From assembly GCA_039026375.1 (NCBI GenBank), contig JBCCML010000011.1, positions 1-64,000 of the forward strand: a stretch of DNA of 64,000 bases, in the 5' to 3' direction. Positions 26,240 to 35,531 of the stretch are shown piece by piece; within the stretch, counting starts at the first letter, position 1; each line of letters begins with the position of its first letter. This stretch comes from Thermohalobaculum sp039026375 (GTDB lineage: Bacteria > Pseudomonadota > Alphaproteobacteria > Rhodobacterales > Rhodobacteraceae). The position numbers and the translations under genes are program-made. The notes under the pieces were generated by a model that was given only the letters and a program-made list of their open reading frames with translations, was not told the DNA's origin and did no database searches.

Positions 26240-27280
26240 TTATTCGGGTGCCAGGTTCTCGACGTAATCGATCAGATAGGCCGTCACATCGACCACTTCC
26301 GTCAGCATGTGGTCGCGCTGTGCCTGTGCCTCGGCCTTGATCGCGTCGGGGTTGCGGGTGACCAAGCCCTCCAGGTAGCCAAGGGCATCCGGCACAGAGC
26401 CGCCGTTGAAGTTCCTCACCAAACCATAACGCGCCTGTTGCTCGTCATTCACGCCGCGCCCGGACTTGGAGACAAAGACCGCGTGGGTGCCCAGACAGGC
26501 GGCCTCAGACGCCATGGTAGAGCTTTCGCCGACAACAACGGTCGCTGCTGCCAGCGCGTGGTGGATCTGTTCGACGGGTAGATTGAGGCGGTAGGCCTCG
26601 AACGCCGCAGGCAAGGGATGCTCAGAGGAGATGTAGACATCGCCCATCCGACCCAGCAGCTCAATCGCCCGGCGTTTGCCCGACAGCCCCAGGCCCGTCT
26701 CGCCGCCATCATGGATAGACTCCCACGCCACGAAGCGCAGCAACGAAAACGGCTTTGCCGGGTCAAGACCATGCGCCGTCAATCTACTGGGATCGACGGT
26801 GAAGCGGGCCGGGTGCAGATAGGCCAGTTCGTGATATCCCGCGTAACGCAAATGCTTTGACCCGTAGTCGTGGCGATAGGCGCGCGGCGAGATCCAGGCA
26901 TCCACCAGGCGGCAGACGATCCAGTTCAGGCGATGGGTGGTTTCGTTGTCATAGAAAACAATCGTTCGGCGCCGCGTCAGGCGACCGGCAAGGGCGATCG
27001 ATGGCCCCATTAGTCCAAGGATCAGGTCGGGCTGGAATTCTTGAATGGCACGTCGTGTCGAGCTGACCCGCTGCAACAGCTCGCGGGCCAGCATCCACAG
27101 ACCAGGGCGTTGCTGTGAGATGACCTGATGCGGCAGGTTGAAGGCATCCAACAGATCGGTTGCCACGTCCTTTTCGCGCGAAAGGATCCAGCACTGATGG
27201 CCGCGTGCTGTCATCTCCTCGATAAAGTGGCGGAAGAAGTGGACATGCGCCGGGTGCAGAACATCGATCAGCAGGCGCAT
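26240..27280 (-). CDS. DUF354 family protein (putative glycosyltransferase-like)
   Basis: 346 residues from the ATG at 27280 (MRLLIDVLHPAHVHFF). A longer frame begins at 27391, but the extra 37 residues are unlike the family. DUF354 proteins have a GT-B-like fold related to nucleotide-sugar epimerases and transferases and are found in polysaccharide clusters. Visible segments are DLILGLMGPSIALAGRL, ISSEHPLP and VVVGESSTMASEAACLGTHAVFVS. It ends 19 bases after the convergent glycosyltransferase. Confidence 0.8.
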   Translation of the reverse strand: MRLLIDVLHPAHVHFFRHFIEEMTARGHQCWILSREKDVATDLLDAFNLPHQVISQQRPGLWMLARELLQRVSSTRRAIQEFQPDLILGLMGPSIALAGRLTRRRTIVFYDNETTHRLNWIVCRLVDAWISPRAYRHDYGSKHLRYAGYHELAYLHPARFTVDPSRLTAHGLDPAKPFSLLRFVAWESIHDGGETGLGLSGKRRAIELLGRMGDVYISSEHPLPAAFEAYRLNLPVEQIHHALAAATVVVGESSTMASEAACLGTHAVFVSKSGRGVNDEQQARYGLVRNFNGGSVPDALGYLEGLVTRNPDAIKAEAQAQRDHMLTEVVDVTAYLIDYVENLAPE

Positions 27281-27741
27281 CCCGGTACCCGTCAGCGGCG
27301 GTCCAACATCTGACGAGACGTTACGCCAGCCACCAGGACGGGTCCACCGCGTCGAAGGTTGCATTGGCCATTGGGATCGAAGCCGTGGCAACCGATTGGG
27401 CGTCGCGGCGCCGGCAGGTCAAGAAGTTTGCGCCGCGGCGTTTGCGGCGCCCCAGACTGCAGCCCCGGTTCCTGATGGCGCGTTCAACGGTTGGATTGTC
27501 CGGCAGACGCTGCGGGCGGTCAGTGATCAATTGCCCGTGCTGATTGGCGACGCGGCCTTGCCTTCTTCGCCAGCGGGCCGTTTTGCCAACGGCCAGACCT
27601 TGTTTGTCGAATGGAGTAATGACGGCCTGTTTGTTGAGGGGGAGCCGGCCGCCGGCGCTCCCATGCACCACCGTGCCCGGCTTGACCTTGTGCGCGACCC
27701 ACCCACCCGCCGGCGGCCGGACCGCGCCCAACGGCCTTGTT
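27281..27741. other. Region between DUF354 gene and gnd remnant
   Basis: The plus-strand frame 27396-27758 (120 codons) has natural codon use in its middle part (GWIVRQTLRAVSDQLPVLI, LFVEWSNDGLFVEG), but I cannot assign it. It ends in low-complexity Arg/Pro sequence and overlaps the gnd remnant by 17 bases. It may be a gene fragment. Confidence 0.35.
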
Positions 27742-28989
27742 CTAGTCGCTGTCGGTAACCCAGGGGCCGTGACACCCTGTGCCAGGCCGATCTGTGCGCT
27801 CGAACCCGTGTTGGCAAACAATTCCGCAGCCCCTGGATCTGGTTTGCCGTGCCATGGGCTGGGCGAGTTGGTCCAGATGCGACAGCGCGGCCGAAAGCGC
27901 CGGCACCAGCAGGCGGGCCGCAACGGCAGTGGAGACGACACGTCTTAGCGCCGGGACCGCTGCCTGCAGATGGCCCTGGAAGGCCGCGAGCAGCACGTCG
28001 AAGCCCTGCGGATATGCGATGATCTGCCCGGCCAAGAGCGCATGGTGCAGGTCCTGAAGCGATAGCGCAACTCGGTCAGGCGGCTGGCCCGCCAATGACG
28101 CTCTCAACTGCGCAGCGCATGACAGGTTATGGGCGCCGACGGCAGCCTCGAACGTGCTGACGGTTGCGCCAAGGCGCTGCGCCTCGATGACCGACTAGCG
28201 TCCTGTTCCCTTCTGTCCGGCGCGGTGGGCGATGATCTGGAGGATGGGCGTTCCGGTAAGCGCATCCTTGGCGCGCGTGACCTAAGCGCTGATCTCGATC
28301 AGGTACGAGGCCAAAGGCCCCGCGGACCATTCGGCGAAGATCTCGGCGATTTCCCGATCCGGCAAGCCCAAGCCGTCGCGGGGCGCGCCATAGACGTCGG
28401 CTAGTAGCTGCATGTCGGCATAGTCGATGCCGTTGTGAACCGTTTTGACGAAATGGCCTGCCCCGTCCGGGCCCAACCACGCGGTGCAGGGAGCATCGCC
28501 GTACCGTGTGGCGATTGCGCTGAGCATTGGTGCAACGCGGTCCCAGATCTCGGCGGATCCTCTGGCCATCAGGGCCGGGCCATGCCTGGCCCCCTTGGCG
28601 CAGCCAAGACACCGACGCCCAGAAAGTGCCGCCCACTGGCAGTCAGGTCGTCGGACCGGCGCCGCGTGTCGTGAAAGTCGGCATTGCCAGCGTCGTTGAG
28701 GACGTCGCCCTGATCCAAATGGCCGGCGAGATCATGGAAGGCGCTGTAAGTTGGCGCGCCTGCCGGGACCATCAGCAACACCGGCCCAGGTGCCCCGATC
28801 GCGGCCTGCAGCGATTGGGGCTCGGGGTAGGGGACGAACCGTTCAGGCAGGACGCATACCAGTTTGGTTATCCGATCGGGGGAGTGGTCATGGCTGGCCA
28901 CCCGGAACCCATGGTCCGCCGAATTCAAGGTCTAGTTGGCACACATCCCGTTCAGACCAACAACGCCGATATCCGCCAATTCCGCCACG
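27742..28989 (-). pseudogene. gnd: 6-phosphogluconate dehydrogenase remnant
   Basis: Reading from a GTG at 28989 gives the 6PGD start ADIGVVGLNG, then an in-frame TAG at 28932-28934. The frame resumes NSADHGFRV, RVLLMV-like PGPVLLMVPAGAP, then shifts frame near 28570. It continues with GPDGAGHFVKTVHNGIDYAD and IFAEW, the family's substrate-binding core. Two further TAGs lie at 28282-28284 and 28195-28197, around the GQKGTGR motif. The end HGFERTDRPG...HGPW matches the family C-terminus. About 416 codons remain against some 465-480 in intact enzymes, so there are deletions too. The gene is dead. It is divergent from the frameshifted gluconokinase. Confidence 0.9.
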
Positions 28990-29076
28990 TCGTCCTCTTT
29001 TGAAAGACTGCTATCTATCTGTTCCCACGCTGAGGAACCGGTTCGATGCTGCAAAGGTGTGGGGAACGAGCGCTTG

Positions 29077-29612
29077 GTGAGTAAGGATATGCCAAGCCGC
29101 ATCATCGTGATGGGTGTGACCGGATGCGGTAAGTCGACGATTGGCGCGATGTTGGCCGAGGCTACGGTGGCGGCCTTTCTGGATGGCGACGACTATCACC
29201 CGCCCGCCAACGTCGCCAAGATGGCGGCGGGCCAGGCATTAAGCGATGCCGATCGCTGGCCCTGGCTTGGTCGGCTGCGCGCGGCCATCGAAGACTGTGT
29301 TTCCGAGCATGGCCGGGCGTTGACGGCGTGTTCCGCGTTGCGCCGGGACTACCGCCAGCGCTTGACGGCCAGTTGCCGCCAGCCACCACTGTTTGTGCAT
29401 CTGGATGGGGGCCCAGAGGCGATCAGGCGGCGCATGTCTGCGCGGGCAGGGCACTACAGCCGTTCTCGCCGCTCGACAGCCAATTGGCCACGCTGGAGCC
29501 CCTGTCGCCCGAGGAACATGCTGTCGCCATCGATATCGGCGCAGAGCCCGAGGCCTTGGTGGCCGAGATCCTTCGCAGGCTGGAACGGTCGGGCATGCCC
29601 GCGGCCAGCTGA
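29077..29612 (+). pseudogene. gntK: Gluconokinase, frameshifted
   Basis: The GTG at 29077 has GGGGAACGAG upstream. The N-terminal two-thirds are intact: P-loop GVTGCGKST, DGDDYHPP and the helix KMAAGQALSDADRWPWL. After ARAGHY the frame breaks near 29458. The family sequence GHYMPxSxLDSQxATLEPL resumes in another frame (PFSPLDSQLATLEPLSPEE), ending at TGA 29612. Insertion of one T (A-G to ATG) would restore the protein, so this is a one-base deletion or a sequencing error. The first frame instead runs on into the photolyase-like gene. The intact enzyme would phosphorylate gluconate, feeding 6-phosphogluconate to the decayed gnd next door. Confidence 0.85.
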
Positions 29613-29655
29613 CGCTGCCTTTCGACATTTGCCGTCAGCGCGCCAGTTTCGGCGC

Positions 29656-30888
29656 ATGACCGATTTGTTTTCCGCCCAACCGCCCTCGCGCGATGCAGCG
29701 CGCCTTCTGATGGCGGACTTCACGCCGCGGATGGGGCGGCGCTATGCCTCGGGCCGCAACTACGACCGAGGGGCCGGGAACCACACGGCGGTGTCGTGTC
29801 TCTCGCCCTATGTCCGTCGGCGACTGCTGACCGAAGCGGAGCTGGTCGAAGCCGCGCTGGATGCGCATGGTTTGGACGGGGCCGAGAAATTCATTCAGGA
29901 GGTGCTCTGGCGCAGCTATTTCAAGGGTTGGCTGGAGCGTCGGCCCGGCATCTGGGCCAGCTACCGCACTGGGCTGGAGCAGGATCTGATGACCCTGGAA
30001 TCGGATCGTCGGCTGCGAAAGCGCGTTGATCAGGCCGAGGCCGGCGCCACCGGGGTCGCGTGCTTCGATGCGTGGTCGGAGGAGCTGGTCGAGACGGGCT
30101 ATCTCCACAACCACGCCCGGATGTGGTTCGCCTCGATCTGGATTTTCACATTGGGGCTACCTTGGCGGATCGGGGCAGATTTCTTCTATCGGCATTTGTT
30201 GGACGGTGACCCTGCTTCCAATACGCTCAGTTGGCGTTGGGTGGCCGGGCTGCACACCCGCGGCAAGGTCTATCAGGCCAAGGCCTGGAACATCTCGAAG
30301 TTCACCAACCAGCGCTTCACGCCGGCAGAGCGTGATTTGGCGGACCCGGTCGAAGGCTTGGATCACACCGAACCCGAGGGTTTACCGCCGGTCACCCCGG
30401 TGCGTCAGGTCACGCCGCCTCGGTTGGGTGTGCCGACCGCCCTGCTGATCACGGAAGAGGATTGCCTGCCCGAGACACTGATCGACCCGGCCTTGGACGT
30501 CATTGCCACGGCCACATTGTCCGCCAGCCATCTGCGGTCGGACCGCCCGGTGGCGGAGATCGTGGCCGATTTCGAGCGTGCCGCACTGGCCGATGCCGCG
30601 ACGCGCATCGGCCATCAGGCGACAGTGCTGCGCGCGCATGACCCTGGCGCCCTGGTTAGTTGGGCCGAGCAGTCTGGCGCCGAGCAGATCGCCACGGCTT
30701 ACGTTCCCGAAGGTCCACTGCGCGACTGGTTGACCGAACAGGTAATCTCAAAGCTGCAGGACAAGGGCATCGCCTTCTGCGAGATCCGGCGCCCCTGGGA
30801 TGATGCCGTCTGGAAGTACGCAACGGCCGGGTTCTTCAAAGTGAAACAGCAGATCCCCAAGATCTTGCAGGTCCTGGAAGACGCCTGA
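29656..30888 (+). CDS. Photolyase/cryptochrome-like protein with FAD domain first
   Basis: 410 residues. Residues 1-265 match the C-terminal FAD-binding helical domain of photolyases: NHTAVSCLSPYVRRR, FIQEVLWRSYFKGW, GYLHNHARMWFASIWI, NTLSWRWVAG. The usual N-terminal antenna (Rossmann) domain is absent from the front. Residues 270-410 look like a separate alpha/beta domain (ALLITEED, SWAEQSGAEQIATAYVPEG, RRPWDDAVWKYATAGFFKV) that resembles the photolyase antenna domain moved to the C-terminus. The start at 29656 is chosen at the first family residues; the frame is also open upstream into gntK. Substrate and activity are unknown. The FAD oxidoreductase gene follows two bases later. Confidence 0.75.
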   Translation: MTDLFSAQPPSRDAARLLMADFTPRMGRRYASGRNYDRGAGNHTAVSCLSPYVRRRLLTEAELVEAALDAHGLDGAEKFIQEVLWRSYFKGWLERRPGIWASYRTGLEQDLMTLESDRRLRKRVDQAEAGATGVACFDAWSEELVETGYLHNHARMWFASIWIFTLGLPWRIGADFFYRHLLDGDPASNTLSWRWVAGLHTRGKVYQAKAWNISKFTNQRFTPAERDLADPVEGLDHTEPEGLPPVTPVRQVTPPRLGVPTALLITEEDCLPETLIDPALDVIATATLSASHLRSDRPVAEIVADFERAALADAATRIGHQATVLRAHDPGALVSWAEQSGAEQIATAYVPEGPLRDWLTEQVISKLQDKGIAFCEIRRPWDDAVWKYATAGFFKVKQQIPKILQVLEDA

Positions 30889-30890
30889 TC

Positions 30891-31829
30891 ATGCAGGCCG
30901 AGTTTATCATCATTGGCGCAGGCATGACGGGGCTTTCCTGTGCGCGCCGTCTGGTAGATGCGGGGCGCAGCGTTGTCGTCCTGGATAAGGGGCGTGGGAT
31001 TGGCGGCCGCTTGGCGACGCGCCGTACCGACTTTGGCGGCTTCGACCATGGCGCGCAGTACGTGGCGCCGAAGACCGACGGCTTTGCCAATGCATTGGCA
31101 GTGATGGCCGCGGACGGGGCGGCAGCAACTTGGACGCTGGATGGCCGCGACGTCTACGTTGGGACGCCCGGCATGAATGCCCTGGCAAAGCACCTGGGTT
31201 CGGGAATTTCGATCAGGCAGCAGGCGCTTGTCACGGGGCTGAGCGAGACAGGCGGCGGATGGCAGGTGCAACTGGGTGACGAGGGCCTTTCGCCCGCCTG
31301 CGTGGTGATGACCGTACCCGCCCCTCAGGCGATCGACTTGCTGGGCGTTGAGAACCCTATTGCCGACCAGATTTCCGCGGTCGGCATGGTGCCCTCCCTG
31401 ACCTTGATGGCGGCATTTCAAACCGACGATGCGCCAAGGTTCGTGACCCGTCGCGACCCCGATGACGACCTGGCCTGGATTGCCTTGAACAGCAGCAAGC
31501 CGGGCCGGATCGGCGAGGCATGCTGGATTGCTCAGGCAAGTGTCGCCTGGAGCATCGCCCATCTGGAACACCCGAAGGAGGTACTGGCCGAACTCATGCT
31601 ACCAATGCTGTGCCAGCGGATCGGTCTGGCACCCGACGCTGCGACGTATGCGGCAGGGCACCGCTGGCGATACGCCATGGCAGACCGCCCATTCGGACAA
31701 GCCTTCATCAAATCTCAGGACGGCGCGCTCTATGTCGGTGGCGATTGGTGCCTCGGCGCAAGGGTCGAGGATGCCTGGACCAGCGGCGTCAGCATCGCCG
31801 ACGACATTTTGGCTAACAGGACCGTCTGA
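30891..31829 (+). CDS. NAD(P)/FAD-dependent oxidoreductase (renalase-like)
   Basis: 312 residues: N-terminal GAGMTGLSCARRLVDAG dinucleotide motif, DKGRGIGGRLATRR (the GGR segment of the amine-oxidase/renalase fold), and C-terminal GDWCLGARVEDAWTSG FAD contact. The substrate is unknown. It is coupled to the photolyase-like gene upstream and to the membrane methyltransferase downstream, whose start overlaps its stop by one base. All three are likely one operon. Confidence 0.8.
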   Translation: MQAEFIIIGAGMTGLSCARRLVDAGRSVVVLDKGRGIGGRLATRRTDFGGFDHGAQYVAPKTDGFANALAVMAADGAAATWTLDGRDVYVGTPGMNALAKHLGSGISIRQQALVTGLSETGGGWQVQLGDEGLSPACVVMTVPAPQAIDLLGVENPIADQISAVGMVPSLTLMAAFQTDDAPRFVTRRDPDDDLAWIALNSSKPGRIGEACWIAQASVAWSIAHLEHPKEVLAELMLPMLCQRIGLAPDAATYAAGHRWRYAMADRPFGQAFIKSQDGALYVGGDWCLGARVEDAWTSGVSIADDILANRTV

Positions 31830-32662
31830 TGATGTCGGACCCGCGAATTGCGCGCCTTCTGGCGCTGATCGGTGCTGCGCTGCGTCCGCCGCCCGGCGTT
31901 GGCCGTATCGTCTTGGCCTTGTCCATGGGGGTGATCTGCCACATGGTCTTCAAGGTTGCCGTGGTGGCCATGGTCGTTGCGATGTTCTTCGGCATGACGG
32001 AGAGCCTTGGTCAGGTGCCGTGGCCTTGGGCCATCCTGGCGAACGCGCTGTTGATCCTGCAGTTTCCGCTTGTCCACTCGCTGCTGCTGACGTGTCCCGG
32101 GGATCGGCTCCTGAGTCGCCTGATCCCCGGCCCACACGGTCAGACGCTGGCTACGACGACCTATGCCATCATCGCATCGGCGCAGTTACTGGCCTTGTTT
32201 GCGCTGTGGACGCCGTCTGGCGTGGTTTGGTTCCAGGCCGAGGGTACGATTTTCTGGGTCATCATCACGGCCTATGCGGCCTCCTGGCTGCTGTTGCTGA
32301 AGGCCAGTTTCGATGCGGGGGCCGAGGTGCAATCGGGCGCGCTGGGCTGGATGTCCCTGTTGGCGCGTATCCGGCCGGTTTTCCCCGACATGCCCACGAA
32401 GGGGCTTTTTCGCCTCATTCGCCAGCCCATCTACGTCGCCTTCGCGCTGACGCTATGGACAGTGCCGGTATGGACCCCTGACCAATTGGCAATCGCCATC
32501 AGCTATACCGCCTACTGCCTGATGGCACCGCGACTGAAGGAGCGTCGATTCCATCGCCGCTATGGCGCGCGGTTCCAGCGCTATCGCCGCCGCGTGCCCT
32601 ATGCGGTGCCCCGGCCTGTCAGCCGGTCGCCGAAACGCGCCGTCAAGGACCCCCTCGTCTAA
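31829..32662 (+). CDS. Membrane methyltransferase, MddA/NnrU-like
   Basis: 277 residues with four to five hydrophobic segments. The C-terminal motif LIRQPIYVAFALTLW, followed by LKERRFHRRYG and YRRRVPYAVPR, matches isoprenylcysteine-carboxyl-methyltransferase-like enzymes. The N-terminal PLVHSLLL segment and the TLATTTYAIIAS stretch resemble MddA, which makes dimethyl sulfide from methanethiol, but related NnrU-type proteins have other roles. Assignment to MddA is by pattern only. The start overlaps the previous stop (ATGATG; the second ATG is also possible). The end overlaps the convergent monooxygenase by four bases. Confidence 0.6.
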   Translation: MMSDPRIARLLALIGAALRPPPGVGRIVLALSMGVICHMVFKVAVVAMVVAMFFGMTESLGQVPWPWAILANALLILQFPLVHSLLLTCPGDRLLSRLIPGPHGQTLATTTYAIIASAQLLALFALWTPSGVVWFQAEGTIFWVIITAYAASWLLLLKASFDAGAEVQSGALGWMSLLARIRPVFPDMPTKGLFRLIRQPIYVAFALTLWTVPVWTPDQLAIAISYTAYCLMAPRLKERRFHRRYGARFQRYRRRVPYAVPRPVSRSPKRAVKDPLV

Positions 32663-34110
32663 TCGGTGCCCGTGCGCACGTTTCCGATATCCCGGGCCAT
32701 GGTCAGCGGGAACTCGGGCGCGTCATAGGCCACCATGTCGTCGAAATGCGCGGCCGCGTCCTCGCGGAACAGATCGCGGGTGATGCCCGACACCAACCGC
32801 GGCACTGAGACCTTGAGCGCGTTGATCGACGACCCCGATGGGCCAAAGCTCATGGTCGCCCCGAAGGTGAACAATCGAATGCGTGACAGGCCAGGGGCGT
32901 CCTGCGCGGGCTTCGGCAGCAGCTCGAATGTCTTGCCCAGATAGGGGTATCTGGCCAGCCTAGGGTCCTCCTCACCCGCTGCGGGCTGGTACATGTCTGC
33001 CCATTGTGCGATCTGCGGCGCCATCGGTGCCAGCAGCGGACAGCCCGCGGGATCGACATCGAAGCCGGTGCCCGCGATCACATGATCCGCAGTGAACGGT
33101 CCGTGGGCTGTCTGCAAGACGACTTGCCCATCGCCTGACAGACCCGCACCGGTCCAGTCACAACCACTGTGCAGCGTGACGTTCGGGTGGCGGGTGACGC
33201 GCTCCCACGTCTCCGCCGGGAACGCCTCTCGCAGGTTCAGCAGATGGCACATGAACCGCCAGCGGTCGGCATCGTCCAGATCCCCCATATGGCGCAGGAA
33301 CCCGGTGTAGGAGATGTGCTTGTAGGGCTGAATGCGCTGCAGATCGTGGCGCCGCCAGAACAGGTGAACGTAGCCTGCCCCTGCCTCCAATGCCGTCGCC
33401 GCGTTATCGAAAGCGGACGCACCTGCGCCCAGAACAGCCACCGTCTTGCCGACAAGGCGCGTGAAGTCGATCTCCTCGCCCGCATGCTGGCAGCGGTCGC
33501 CCGGCAGGTCGCGCAGGAAGCCCGGCATCCACCACTTACCAGTGCTTTCGATCCCGGTAGCCAGGATGACATGGCGGGCATAAAGGGTCTGGGGCCCGTC
33601 CGGTGTGGTCAGGCGCACCTGAACCAGATCGGCGCGCGGCTCCAGCGCCGTCACCTCAACGGGCTGTTGTACCGGCAGGTCCAGTACTTTTTCGTACCAG
33701 GCCAGGTAGGCACCCCACATCTCCTTGGGGATCTTGCCCAGCGCCCGCCACGCCGTATCGCCGTGCTGCGCCGTGAACCAGCTTTGGAAAGTCAGACTGG
33801 GGATGTCCAGATCCGGCCCCGTCGTGAACTTGGGCGAGCGCAGCGTCAGCATCCGGCCATAAGTCTGCCAGGGGCCGCGCTGGTTCGGGGGCGACCTGTC
33901 CACGATCAGCACCCGATCCACGCGCTCGCGCATCAACTGGAAGCCCAGCGCCAGACCGCCCTGACCGCCGCCAATGATCAAGACGTTCAGCGCATCGGAG
34001 CCATCCGGCGCCGTGCGCGGCTTCACCCAATGCTCAGACGGCCAGGCGATGCGTTGCAGGTCGCTGGCCACCTGCTCTTCCAGTTCTGCCAGTCCGGTGG
34101 CAATCTTCAA
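32659..34110 (-). CDS. Flavin-containing monooxygenase-like protein
   Basis: 483 residues from a TTG at 34110, supported by GGAG seven bases upstream. The frame stays open to 34503, but that part lies antisense to the epimerase start and is unlike the family. The protein has GGGQGGLALGFQLM for FAD, a second Rossmann motif GAGASAFDNAAT for NADPH, and RGPWQTYGRMLTLRSPK between them. It probably oxygenates a nitrogen or sulfur centre or performs a Baeyer-Villiger reaction. The substrate is unknown. Confidence 0.8.
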   Translation of the reverse strand: MKIATGLAELEEQVASDLQRIAWPSEHWVKPRTAPDGSDALNVLIIGGGQGGLALGFQLMRERVDRVLIVDRSPPNQRGPWQTYGRMLTLRSPKFTTGPDLDIPSLTFQSWFTAQHGDTAWRALGKIPKEMWGAYLAWYEKVLDLPVQQPVEVTALEPRADLVQVRLTTPDGPQTLYARHVILATGIESTGKWWMPGFLRDLPGDRCQHAGEEIDFTRLVGKTVAVLGAGASAFDNAATALEAGAGYVHLFWRRHDLQRIQPYKHISYTGFLRHMGDLDDADRWRFMCHLLNLREAFPAETWERVTRHPNVTLHSGCDWTGAGLSGDGQVVLQTAHGPFTADHVIAGTGFDVDPAGCPLLAPMAPQIAQWADMYQPAAGEEDPRLARYPYLGKTFELLPKPAQDAPGLSRIRLFTFGATMSFGPSGSSINALKVSVPRLVSGITRDLFREDAAAHFDDMVAYDAPEFPLTMARDIGNVRTGTD

Positions 34111-34174
34111 CTTCGCGCTCCAAGTTGCTGCGGTGCGGTAACGGTAGGCGAGGCATAGGGGGCTGACCAGAGCA

Positions 34175-35125
34175 ATGCGGGTTTTTCTGACAGGTGGTAC
34201 GGGTTTCGTGGGTCTCGCGATGATCGCGCGGTTTCTGGAGCAGGGGGCGGAGGTGATGGCCACAGCGGAAGCCCCGCCACCGGACTGGGCGGTGCGGGCG
34301 CTGGGGGACGGCGTCCGGTTCGGCGTGGTCGATGTGCGTGACCGGGCAGGCTTCGGGGATGCCATGGCAGAGTGGCGGCCTGACATCCTGGTGCACGGCG
34401 CGGCGCTGACACCGGATGAGGCACGCGAGCGTGCCGGGGGTGCGGCCGACATCTTCGAGATTAACGTGGCCGGAACGGCGACCGCGATCGAGTTGGCCGC
34501 CACCCTTGGTGTCCCGCGGGTGATGGCGTTTTCGTCCGGCGCTGCCTATGGGCGAACTCTGGCGGATACGGACGTGTTGGACGAGGTCGAGACGGAGTGC
34601 CGCCCGGCAACGCTCTACGCGATTTCGAAACTGGCTGCCGAGCGGGTCGCGCTGCGCCTGGGTGACCTGCACGGTGTCAGCGTCGTGACCCCGCGTCTCT
34701 CTGCCGCTTGGGGACCGTGGGAGTATGCGACCACCCATCGCCAGACGCCTTCGCCGGGTTGGCACATAACCGATGCCATCAGCGCGGGTGAACGCCCGAC
34801 CGTCCCCGCGGGGGCGGCACTGCCGCTGGTCTTCTCCGAAGATGCCGCGGACATGCTGGTGCGGTTGTGTTTTTCGGACCAGGCGCAGGGCGTCTTCAAC
34901 GTTGGCAGCGCAGAGATGGTCGATCTGCAAGATCTGGCCGATGCTGCGGCCACCGCCAAAGGCATTTCACCGGATGCTACCGAACGGCCCGTCCCTTTGT
35001 TTGTCGCCGGGCGCCCGCCGATGCAGTTGGATCGGTTGACCGGGGCAATCGGGCCGCTGAGAAAGACACCGGTGCTAGAGGCGCTGCAGCGAACGCTCGA
35101 CTGGTTGGCAGGGGTCGCGGAATGA
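34175..35125 (+). CDS. NAD-dependent epimerase/dehydratase
   Basis: 316 residues, extended SDR type: N-terminal GGTGFVG nucleotide motif, SSGAAYG strand, and catalytic Y-x3-K in LYAISKLAAERVA. It probably acts on a nucleotide sugar or a related small molecule. It is divergent from the monooxygenase, with 64 bases between the starts. The DNA after the stop is AT-rich and begins the promoter region of the contractile cluster. Confidence 0.8.
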   Translation: MRVFLTGGTGFVGLAMIARFLEQGAEVMATAEAPPPDWAVRALGDGVRFGVVDVRDRAGFGDAMAEWRPDILVHGAALTPDEARERAGGAADIFEINVAGTATAIELAATLGVPRVMAFSSGAAYGRTLADTDVLDEVETECRPATLYAISKLAAERVALRLGDLHGVSVVTPRLSAAWGPWEYATTHRQTPSPGWHITDAISAGERPTVPAGAALPLVFSEDAADMLVRLCFSDQAQGVFNVGSAEMVDLQDLADAAATAKGISPDATERPVPLFVAGRPPMQLDRLTGAIGPLRKTPVLEALQRTLDWLAGVAE

Positions 35126-35531
35126 TCACAGCATAGCTGCCTGGATTGAGCCACTCTGCGCAGGCTTGGACCAGATGCCGCCCATTTGGGCACCGCTGGA
35201 ACTGGCCCTCTCAGGATGCAACTATACCGTGAATTTCAGCGATAAGACACTGCGGAAAACCTGCCCGCAAACACGGGATTTCCGCACGTGAATTTCAATG
35301 GCGATGCCGGTTCGGCCGACCGCAGATTGCACCGATTCCGGCGGTTGTGCATTATAGTAAACGCTCTCCAAACTCAAAAATATACGAGTAATTTCATAAA
35401 GATAAGGCAGCGCTGAAAGTCAAAAACAAGAACCTGCCTTGCTCGAATCAACCTTTCGTGGAACGATTCGCTGCGGGTGATCAGAGGGCAACGGCGCGCC
35501 TTTGCACCCACTGACGTCGGGGGGCGAAGAC
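35126..35531. other. Upstream region of the contractile cluster
   Basis: It is clearly more AT-rich than its surroundings. It holds two copies of GTGAATTTCA exactly 60 bases apart and a TTATAGT patch near 35354 that could be a -10. No gene is seen. The promoter of the sixteen-gene cluster is expected here. Confidence 0.6.
35229..35298 (+). repeat. Paired GTGAATTTCA sites, 60 bp apart
   Basis: Perfect 10-base copies at 35229-35238 and 35289-35298, with the first extended by C on the left and both followed by purines. Possible activator or repressor sites for the cluster. Confidence 0.4.

Noticed and set aside
28936..30888. 650-codon single gene
   Set aside because: It is gluconokinase plus photolyase-like frame joined by a frameshift; both parts have their own starts and family ends.
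34110..34503. N-terminal extension of the monooxygenase
   Set aside because: Antisense to the epimerase start, unlike the family, and a TTG with GGAG fits the known length.
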